Positions 1 to 5,601 of a stretch of DNA of 6,056 nt are shown here, piece by piece. Every line of letters starts with the position of its first letter. Within the stretch, counting starts at the first letter, position 1. The notes beneath the pieces were generated by a model. The model searched no databases, had not been told where the DNA came from, and saw only the letters and a program-made list of their open reading frames with translations. The position numbers were made by a program, and so were the translations under genes. Source of the DNA: CAZNHL01 sp964572965 (GTDB lineage: Bacteria; Bacteroidota; Bacteroidia; Cytophagales; UBA9547); the NCBI GenBank assembly GCA_964572965.1, contig CAZNHL010000125.1:1-6056 (forward strand), given 5' to 3'.

Positions 1-438
1 CGTTGTATCGGTACTCGTTATTGTGCAAACAACTGTCCTTATAAAGTACGTCGTTTCAACTGGTTCCACTATTATGAAAACGAGAAGTTTGATTACAACA
101 TGAACAATGCCCTTGGTAAAATGGTATTGAACCCAGATGTAACGGTACGTGCTCGTGGGGTAATGGAGAAATGTTCTATGTGTGTTCAGCGTATCCAGGA
201 GGGTAAATTGAATGCTAAGAAAGAGAACAGAAGACCAGTAGATGGCGAGATTGAAATGGCTTGTTCACAATCTTGCTCAACAGGAGCTATTGTTTTCGGT
301 GATATGAATGATCCTGAAAGCAAAATCTCTAAAATGATTAAAGAAGAGATGGACGGTAGATTGTACCATGTGCTTGATGAAATCAACACTAGACCTTCTA
401 TTTCATATTTAACTAAAATCAGAAACGATAAAGCTTAA
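1..438 (+). CDS. actB: Alternative Complex III iron-sulfur subunit ActB, C-terminal part (5' end outside window)
   Basis: This frame is open from base 1 and gives the last 145 residues of a much longer protein; the true start lies upstream, and the Met codon at 100 is internal. ActB is a periplasmic, Tat-exported fusion of a molybdopterin-oxidoreductase-like domain (known to lack the cofactor) with a DmsB/NrfC-type ferredoxin domain. Only the end of the ferredoxin domain is visible. It shows CIGTRYCANNCP at residues 2-13 of the fragment, then C58-x2-C61, C88 and C92 (ACSQSCSTGAI). In DmsB numbering these are Cys groups III and IV. The second Cys of group III is Thr5 here, which fits the [3Fe-4S] cluster known in ActB. 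The role is to carry electrons from the quinol site in ActC towards the c-type hemes. It ends in TAA, 24 bases before actC. Family assignment is strong from the motifs and from the neighbours. Confidence 0.93.
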   Translation, partial: RCIGTRYCANNCPYKVRRFNWFHYYENEKFDYNMNNALGKMVLNPDVTVRARGVMEKCSMCVQRIQEGKLNAKKENRRPVDGEIEMACSQSCSTGAIVFGDMNDPESKISKMIKEEMDGRLYHVLDEINTRPSISYLTKIRNDKA

Positions 439-448
439 GATTATTTTT

Positions 449-454
449 AAAGGA
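449..454 (+). promoter_or_regulatory. Possible ribosome binding site of actC
   Basis: AAAGGA lies 8 bases before the actC ATG at 463. It is the only purine-rich Shine-Dalgarno-like sequence at a usual distance from a start codon in this window. The other genes are preceded by A/T-rich sequence without one, as is common in Bacteroidota, so its importance is uncertain. It supports the chosen actC start. Confidence 0.4.
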
Positions 455-462
455 TCTGTAAT

Positions 463-1827
463 ATGCACGTAACATCACCAATAAGAGAACCATTAGTAAC
501 AGGCGGTAAAACCCTGGGCGATATTACTAATGACGTTTGTAAACAAGTAGAAGGTAAACCAACCAAACTTTGGTATTTCGCTTTCTCATTATCGCTAGTT
601 TTCCTTGCTTACGGATCATTTTGTTTATATAAAACATGGACAGTTGGTTTAGGGGTATGGGGCTTGAATAAAACAGTAGGCTGGGCATGGGATATCACCA
701 ACTTCGTATGGTGGGTAGGTATCGGTCACGCCGGTACATTGATCTCAGCTGTATTGTTGTTATTCCGCCAGAAGTGGAGAACATCTATTAACCGTGCTGC
801 TGAGGCGATGACTATTTTCGCTGTATTCTGTGCCGGTTCATTTATCCTGATGCACATGGGACGTACCTGGATGGCTAACTGGGCTTTGCCTTTGCCAAAC
901 ACGTATGGTTCTCTTTGGGTAAACTTTAACTCTCCGTTGGTTTGGGACGTTTTCGCGATCTCAACTTACCTTTCGGTATCATTAGTATTCTGGTTCATCG
1001 GTATGGTGCCTGATTTGGCGACTATCCGTGAAAGAGCAACTTCTCCGGTATCAAAAGCTGTTTATGGTTTCTTCAGCTTAGGATGGAACGGTTCTTCTAA
1101 AGACTGGTCAAGATATGAAACAGTATCTTTAGTACTTGCGGGCTTATCTACACCACTTGTACTTTCTGTACACACAATTGTATCTATGGACTTTGCAACT
1201 TCTGTAATTCCTGGATGGCACACGACAATTTTCCCTCCATACTTCGTGGCAGGTGCGATTTTCTCTGGTTTTGCCATGGTATTGACATTGATGTTGATCA
1301 CTCGTAAAGTATACAAGTTGGAAGATTATATCACAATGGCTCACATTGAGACGATGAACAAAATCATCATCTTAACAGGTTCAATTGTAGGTATTGCTTA
1401 TTTAACAGAGTTTTTCATCGCTTGGTATTCTGGTGTTGAATACGAAATGTATTGCTTCCTGAACAGAGCGACGGGTCCTTATGCATGGGCTTACTGGTCT
1501 ATGATGACTTGTAACGTGATCTCTCCTCAGTTATTCTGGTTCAAGAAAGTCAGAACAAATATTTATGCTACTTTCATCCTTTCATTGGTTGTAAACGTGG
1601 GTATGTGGTTTGAACGTTTCGTAATCATTGTAACATCTCTGCACAGAGATTATGTGCCATCTAGCTGGACAATGTTCTATCCGACTATGTATGATGTAGG
1701 TGATTATGTATTTACATTTGGTTTATTCTTTACTTTCTTCTTCTTGTTTGCTAAGTATTTGCCGGTAATCAACATGGCTGAAGTAAAGAGTATTCTTAGT
1801 TCATCTAGCGAAAAGAAATCTCATTAA
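463..1827 (+). CDS. actC: Alternative Complex III integral membrane subunit ActC (NrfD/PsrC family, quinol-oxidising)
   Basis: This 454-residue polytopic membrane protein belongs to the NrfD/PsrC family and is the quinol-oxidising membrane subunit of ACIII. Hydrophobic segments can be read at about residues 37-58, 81-102, 113-133, 159-185, 219-242, 259-280, 298-323, 341-361, 366-392 and 411-431, giving roughly ten helices. Charged stretches at both ends suit termini on the cytoplasmic side. Family marks include GIGHAGTLIS (His89), LMHMGR (His131), LVWDVFAIS (Asp162), the SVHTIVSMDFA segment (His237, Asp243) and PGWHTTIFPPYF (251-261). By position, His131 and Asp162 are good candidates for the quinol-binding pair described in ACIII structures; that residue match is from memory, not alignment. 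ATG at 463 is chosen because an AAAGGA precedes it and it gives a full-length N-terminal arm. The gene sits 24 bases after actB and 20 before actD, a tight operon arrangement. Confidence 0.96.
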   Translation: MHVTSPIREPLVTGGKTLGDITNDVCKQVEGKPTKLWYFAFSLSLVFLAYGSFCLYKTWTVGLGVWGLNKTVGWAWDITNFVWWVGIGHAGTLISAVLLLFRQKWRTSINRAAEAMTIFAVFCAGSFILMHMGRTWMANWALPLPNTYGSLWVNFNSPLVWDVFAISTYLSVSLVFWFIGMVPDLATIRERATSPVSKAVYGFFSLGWNGSSKDWSRYETVSLVLAGLSTPLVLSVHTIVSMDFATSVIPGWHTTIFPPYFVAGAIFSGFAMVLTLMLITRKVYKLEDYITMAHIETMNKIIILTGSIVGIAYLTEFFIAWYSGVEYEMYCFLNRATGPYAWAYWSMMTCNVISPQLFWFKKVRTNIYATFILSLVVNVGMWFERFVIIVTSLHRDYVPSSWTMFYPTMYDVGDYVFTFGLFFTFFFLFAKYLPVINMAEVKSILSSSSEKKSH

Positions 1828-1847
1828 TCTAATATTGTAATTAAGAT

Positions 1848-2378
1848 ATGTCTTCTAAACATAAATTTTTAGTTGGTATCTATGACGAAGAGCATGTATT
1901 GATGCATGCACTTCCTCATGTGAGACATGAAGGTGTTAAAATTCATGAGGTTTATTCACCATATCCGATTCACGGAATGGAGGCTGCCTTAGGATACAAA
2001 GGATCCCGACTTTCAAGAGCTGCATTCCTTTTTGGTTTGACAGGTTTCATAGGTGCTCAATCTATGATCTATTATATGTTAACTGCAGATTGGCCTATGG
2101 TAATCGGTGGTAAATCTACTTTGCCTTATCCTGATTTTATTCCGGTAAGTTTTGAAGGTACTGTGTTATTTGCTGCTTACGGTATGGTATTTACATTCTT
2201 GATTGTAAGTAACCTTTTACCAGGAGTAAAAGCTAAAATTGTAGATCCTCGTTCTACGGATGATAAATTCGTAGTTGCAGTTGATCTTGACAACAATAGT
2301 AAATCGACTGAAGAAATCTCTCAATTGCTGAAAGAGCAGGGAGCTACTGAAGTTTATGAAAAAGAAGTTGAATTTTAG
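1848..2378 (+). CDS. actD: Alternative Complex III subunit ActD (DUF3341 family)
   Basis: This 176-residue protein is ActD, a small ACIII membrane subunit of the DUF3341 family. It has a soluble N-terminal part (about 1-57) carrying the family sequence YSPYPIHGMEAALG at 36-49. Two membrane helices follow at about 58-78 and 103-125, joined by a short loop with GGKSTLPYPDFIPVSFE at 87-103. A soluble C-terminal part (about 126-176) alternates strand-like and helix-like stretches. Both soluble parts are expected in the cytoplasm, where they probably pack together next to ActC; that is inferred from two helices and family knowledge. No cofactor-binding motif is visible and none is expected; ActD is thought to be structural or to help form a proton path. 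It has the usual family length. It is the only complete gene here ending in TAG, and lies 20 bases after actC and 21 before actE. Confidence 0.94.
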   Translation: MSSKHKFLVGIYDEEHVLMHALPHVRHEGVKIHEVYSPYPIHGMEAALGYKGSRLSRAAFLFGLTGFIGAQSMIYYMLTADWPMVIGGKSTLPYPDFIPVSFEGTVLFAAYGMVFTFLIVSNLLPGVKAKIVDPRSTDDKFVVAVDLDNNSKSTEEISQLLKEQGATEVYEKEVEF

Positions 2379-2399
2379 TCTTTAAAATCTTCAAGCGAA

Positions 2400-3032
2400 A
2401 TGTTCTCAGTAAAACAATATTCACTAATCGTCGCATCTGCCGCAATGCTTTTCTCTTGCGGTAAAGATCCGAACAGTACAGGGTTGGAGTATGCTCCGGC
2501 AATGTACCACTCTAGAGCTTACGAACCTCTTAGTCAGGTAGTTGATAAGGATAATGATTATTATAATTCGAATCCTTACAATGATTCATACGGTACGGAT
2601 AAAACCTACAATATGAATATGAAGCAGCCTGTTAAAGGAACTTTAAAACTAAAGGACTTTACTTCAAATTATTACCAGAAACCAGATGCAGATCTTAATA
2701 TCTATCATTTGGAAGGGGATAGTTCCGGTGTACTTCAAAATGTACTTCAAAACCCACTTGCTTCTTCTCCTGAAGTAATAGAGGAAGGTAAAGTATTGTA
2801 TAGCCGTTATTGCCAGCATTGTCACGGTGAATCTGGTAAAGGTGATGGCCTTGTTGGTCAGGTATTGAAGGGTGTTCCTTCTTATTCAGGTGCTGTGAAA
2901 GACAGAACTCCTGGTTCTATTTTCTACACAATTACTTATGGTAGAAATAGAATGGGTGCTCACGCTTCTCAGGTGTCTGTAGAAGACAGATGGAAAATCG
3001 TTCACTATGTGAAAACTTTACAGAATCAGTAA
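2400..3032 (+). CDS. actE: Alternative Complex III monoheme cytochrome c lipoprotein ActE
   Basis: This 210-residue monoheme cytochrome c is the ACIII subunit placed to pass electrons from the complex to an acceptor such as the oxidase encoded just downstream. The N-terminus is a lipoprotein signal peptide with lipobox LFSC, so mature protein would start at lipidated Cys20 on the periplasmic side of the inner membrane. Residues 29-46 hold the ActE-like YAPAMYHSRAYEPLSQ segment, followed by an Asn/Tyr/Asp-rich linker (49-74) and QPVKGTLKLK (76-85). The cytochrome domain covers about 125-208: heme site CQHCH (Cys138, Cys141, His142) with GxSGKGDG after it, and Met185 in GRNRMGAH as the likely sixth ligand. 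A 12-base tandem repeat encodes VLQNVLQN at 111-118. The ATG at 2400 is chosen because it directly opens the signal peptide. CxxCH, lipobox and operon position make the identity secure. Confidence 0.95.
   Translation: MFSVKQYSLIVASAAMLFSCGKDPNSTGLEYAPAMYHSRAYEPLSQVVDKDNDYYNSNPYNDSYGTDKTYNMNMKQPVKGTLKLKDFTSNYYQKPDADLNIYHLEGDSSGVLQNVLQNPLASSPEVIEEGKVLYSRYCQHCHGESGKGDGLVGQVLKGVPSYSGAVKDRTPGSIFYTITYGRNRMGAHASQVSVEDRWKIVHYVKTLQNQ
2730..2753 (+). repeat. 12-base tandem repeat inside actE
   Basis: Two head-to-tail copies of GTACTTCAAAAT / GTACTTCAAAAC (11 of 12 bases equal) are in frame and encode VLQN twice, at residues 111-118 of ActE. They lie in the linker just before the cytochrome domain. The near identity at DNA level suggests a recent slippage duplication. 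Confidence 0.85.
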
Positions 3033-3062
3033 TCTTTTATTAAGCTATAAAAAACTTATAAA

Positions 3063-4433
3063 ATGGGAGTTGTTGAACATCAACATTTTAATCTTGACGA
3101 AAGGTTTATATTACCTTCTAAAGGTAGAAATACATTATTAGCCTTCATTGTTGTTGGGCTTGTATTGTTTGTTTTAGGTATTTTCATGCTTGCCAATGGT
3201 TCGCATGGAGAAGCACATCACGCAATGGCTTCTGCATCTGAGCATGCAACTACAGCTGCTCATAGCCATGATGCTGTTGAAGCTCACGGTAAGGCAATTG
3301 ATGCAGGACATGGTCTTGGAGAAGAGCATGGTTTTAACTGGATTTCACGAGTTTGGGCTACATTGTGGATCAATAACGTGTTTTTCACAGGTGTATCTTT
3401 AATAGGTCTGTTTTTTGTCGCATATAATTATGTAGCATGGGCTGGTTGGTCTGCTTCTTTAATTCGTGTACCAATGGCAATGCCGTCATTTTTGCCAATT
3501 ACTTTCATCTTTGGAGCCATCATTTTTGCTTTAGGTCATCATGATTTGTTCCACTGGACTCATGAAGGTATCATGGAGAAAGGTAATCCGCATTATGATA
3601 AGATTATTGCAGGTAAAGAAGGTTACCTTAATTTAGGATTCTTTATAGGCAGATCAATATTCTATTTTGGTTCATGGATTTTGATGCACCGCTTTATTGT
3701 TAAGCAATCAGCATTGGAAGATATCAACGGAGGTACTGAGCATCACAATAAGATGATTGTATTAAGTGCATTCTTCCTGATTATTTTTGGTATTTCTTCT
3801 TCTATGTCTGCATGGGATTGGGTAATGTCAATTGATACTCACTGGTTCTCTACAATGTTCGGTTGGTATGTATTGGCTAGCTGGCACGTGTCAGGTATTG
3901 CTTGTATTACTTTAATTGTTCTTTTCCTTAAGGATGCAGGATACCTTAAAATGGTTAATGAAAACCATTTACATGATTTGGGTAAATTTATGTTCGCTTT
4001 CACGATTTTCTGGACATACATTTGGTTCTCTCAATTTATTTTGATTTTCTACGCTAACATTACTGAAGAGACTACTTACTTCATGGATCGTCTATGGAGA
4101 TTTGATAATCTTTATACAGGTTTCTTTATTGTCAACATCCTTATTAACTTCGTATTCCCATTCTTAGGTTTGATGACAAGAGAGTCTAAACGTCAGGTAT
4201 TAATGCTTAAAATTGTAGCAATTGCAATTTTGTTCGGTCACTGGTTAGATTTCTTCCTGATGATTACTCCGGGTACATTAAAGGGTAACGGTGGATTTGG
4301 TTTCCTTGAAATAGGTTCTATCTTGTTCTTTATAGGTTTGTTCGGATTTGTTGTGGCAAAGGCTTTGGAAAAAAATCCTTTGATTGCAAAGAACCATCCT
4401 TATTTGGAAGAAAGTATTCATCACAATATTTAA
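3063..4433 (+). CDS. actF: Alternative Complex III integral membrane subunit ActF
   Basis: This 456-residue polytopic protein is ActF, the second large membrane subunit of ACIII and a distant homologue of ActC. It is thought to contribute to proton movement and to the membrane core. Hydrophobic segments at about 24-45, 103-126, 143-158, 190-213, 231-248, 264-288, 308-330, 350-372, 380-402 and 412-433 give roughly ten helices. Conserved-looking sequences include GHHDLFHWTHEG (158-169), SAWDWVMSIDTHWFSTMFGW (249-268), LASWHVSG (271-278) and HDLGKFMFAFTIFWTYIWFS (304-323). No heme or Cys cluster motif is present. The loop between the first two helices contains nine histidines within residues 48-89, which is unusual for the membrane core. 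The ATG at 3063 gives a short polar N-terminus before the first helix. The gene sits 30 bases after actE and 39 before coxB. Confidence 0.94.
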   Translation: MGVVEHQHFNLDERFILPSKGRNTLLAFIVVGLVLFVLGIFMLANGSHGEAHHAMASASEHATTAAHSHDAVEAHGKAIDAGHGLGEEHGFNWISRVWATLWINNVFFTGVSLIGLFFVAYNYVAWAGWSASLIRVPMAMPSFLPITFIFGAIIFALGHHDLFHWTHEGIMEKGNPHYDKIIAGKEGYLNLGFFIGRSIFYFGSWILMHRFIVKQSALEDINGGTEHHNKMIVLSAFFLIIFGISSSMSAWDWVMSIDTHWFSTMFGWYVLASWHVSGIACITLIVLFLKDAGYLKMVNENHLHDLGKFMFAFTIFWTYIWFSQFILIFYANITEETTYFMDRLWRFDNLYTGFFIVNILINFVFPFLGLMTRESKRQVLMLKIVAIAILFGHWLDFFLMITPGTLKGNGGFGFLEIGSILFFIGLFGFVVAKALEKNPLIAKNHPYLEESIHHNI

Positions 4434-4472
4434 TTCAAAGGGACATAAATTTTATTATAATTAATAAGCGTT
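4434..4472 (+). other. Spacer between ACIII genes and oxidase genes
   Basis: These 39 bases are the longest gap in the window and mark the junction between the actBCDEF block and the cox block. The spacer begins purine-rich (AAAGGGA at 4437-4443) and then turns very A/T-rich. AAAGGGA is 29 bases from the coxB ATG, too far for an ordinary ribosome binding site. I see no hairpin followed by a T run and no clear Bacteroidota-type promoter, so read-through from actF into coxB is the simplest reading. Confidence 0.6.
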
Positions 4473-5567
4473 ATGAGTAACTTAATTTTAGTTTTAGGCG
4501 GTGCATTGATCCTGATCATCCTGATCTTATTATTCAGGGTAGGCGTATTGATCAGCGTATTACGCGGTAACTACAAGCAGCAGGTTGACCCTTCGAATAA
4601 GGTTAATGCGATTTTGTTTCCGGTTTTCTTCTTTGTTTTATTTGGCTTGATGCTTTGGTATTCTCCAATTGCTGCCAAATATTTTTTACCGGAATCGGCT
4701 TCTGAGCATGGAGTAATTACAGACAAAGGATTCTGGGTTTCTATGGCCATTATCATGTTTGTGTTCTTTGTAACTCATATTTTGTTATTTTTCTTCCCAT
4801 ACATTTATCAGTATAAGAAGGAGAGAAGAGCAGATTATTTCCCTGACAATGCAAAGCTTGAAATGGCCTGGACTATTATTCCGGCTATTGTTTTGACTTA
4901 TCTTGTATATACGGGATGGCAGAACTGGTCAAAAATTCAGGGAGAGGCTCCTAAAGAGGCTGTTGAATTGGAGATCATGGGTAAACAATTTGCCTGGGCT
5001 GTTCGTTATCCGGGTCCCGATGGTAAATTAGGTCATTATAAATTTAAATTGATTGATGCAACAAACGAGTTCGGTATGGACTTGTCTGATAAAGCTTCTT
5101 TCGATGATTTTATGCCTGTTGAAATTCACATTCCGGTTAATACTCCTGTGAAGTTCAATATCAGAGCTAAAGATGTAATTCACTCTGTTTTCCTTCCTCA
5201 CTTCAGACAGAAGATGGATGCTGTACCGGGAATGCCTACAACATTCTGGTTTACTCCAAAATACACTACTGCTGAAATGAGACAAATAACAGATAACCCT
5301 AAATTTAAGTATGAGTTAGCTTGTACTGAAATTTGTGGTCGTGGTCACTTTGCAATGCGTTATGTATTGGTTGTTGATACTCCTGAAGAGTACAAGAAGT
5401 GGGCTTCTGAGCAGCAATCTTGGTTGTCTCAAAATCCCAATTATCTTGAGAAAGTGCCTGTTCAGTTGAGAAAATTTACAGGGATTGAGGCTGAAGGAGT
5501 AGTTGCTGATTCTGCAACTACAGCACAGAAATCAAGTCCAGCAAAAGAAATTGCTGCTCATAACTAA
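4473..5567 (+). CDS. coxB: Cytochrome c oxidase subunit II with CuA site (CoxB)
   Basis: This 364-residue protein is subunit II of a heme-copper oxidase; it accepts electrons at a periplasmic binuclear CuA centre and passes them to subunit I. The CuA ligands are complete: His237 (DVIHSVF) and Cys284, Glu286, Cys288, His292 and Met295 in ACTEICGRGHFAM. This makes it a cytochrome-type rather than a quinol-type oxidase. The two normal subunit II helices lie at about 88-113 and 132-148, the second in the KLEMAWTIIPAIV context. Two further helices at about 3-30 and 45-65 form an N-terminal extension. The usual WYW aromatic cluster reads F173-A-W175. A segment at about 188-216 appears longer than in classical CuA domains. 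The C-terminal tail (about 320-364) has no CxxCH, so this is not a caa3-type fusion and needs an outside cytochrome such as ActE or ActA. It starts 39 bases after actF and ends 34 before coxA. Confidence 0.96.
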   Translation: MSNLILVLGGALILIILILLFRVGVLISVLRGNYKQQVDPSNKVNAILFPVFFFVLFGLMLWYSPIAAKYFLPESASEHGVITDKGFWVSMAIIMFVFFVTHILLFFFPYIYQYKKERRADYFPDNAKLEMAWTIIPAIVLTYLVYTGWQNWSKIQGEAPKEAVELEIMGKQFAWAVRYPGPDGKLGHYKFKLIDATNEFGMDLSDKASFDDFMPVEIHIPVNTPVKFNIRAKDVIHSVFLPHFRQKMDAVPGMPTTFWFTPKYTTAEMRQITDNPKFKYELACTEICGRGHFAMRYVLVVDTPEEYKKWASEQQSWLSQNPNYLEKVPVQLRKFTGIEAEGVVADSATTAQKSSPAKEIAAHN

Positions 5568-5601
5568 TTAGTATTTAAAGATTATAATTTAATAAATCAA
5601 T

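Noticed and set aside
186..389. Open frame on the minus strand across the end of actB
   Set aside because: It lies wholly opposite a well-conserved coding region, has no recognisable protein features, and is a by-product of the sense codons.
1062..1344. Two overlapping minus-strand open frames inside actC
   Set aside because: Both mirror conserved membrane-protein codons, have no start-site context, and resemble no family.
2811..2825. Possibility that actE is a soluble cytochrome c rather than an ACIII subunit
   Set aside because: The lipobox with Cys20, the ActE-type N-terminal segment and the position between actD and actF all favour ActE.
3190..3402. Plus-strand open frame in a second frame within actF
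   Set aside because: It is a frame shadow of the His-rich loop (repeated CAT/GCA triplets read as Met, Gln and Leu), with no start-site support; actF itself is intact through the region.
4447..4467. A/T-rich near-palindrome before coxB, considered as a terminator or promoter
   Set aside because: There is no GC stem and no following T run for a terminator, and no clear TTTG / TAnnTTTG pair for a Bacteroidota promoter; base composition alone explains it.
4505..4530. Repeated CTGATC units at the start of coxB
   Set aside because: They encode Leu/Ile runs of the first membrane helix; codon reuse in a hydrophobic stretch explains the repetition.
5028..5285. Minus-strand open frame opposite the CuA domain of coxB
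   Set aside because: It overlaps the strongly constrained CuA coding sequence and encodes no recognisable protein.
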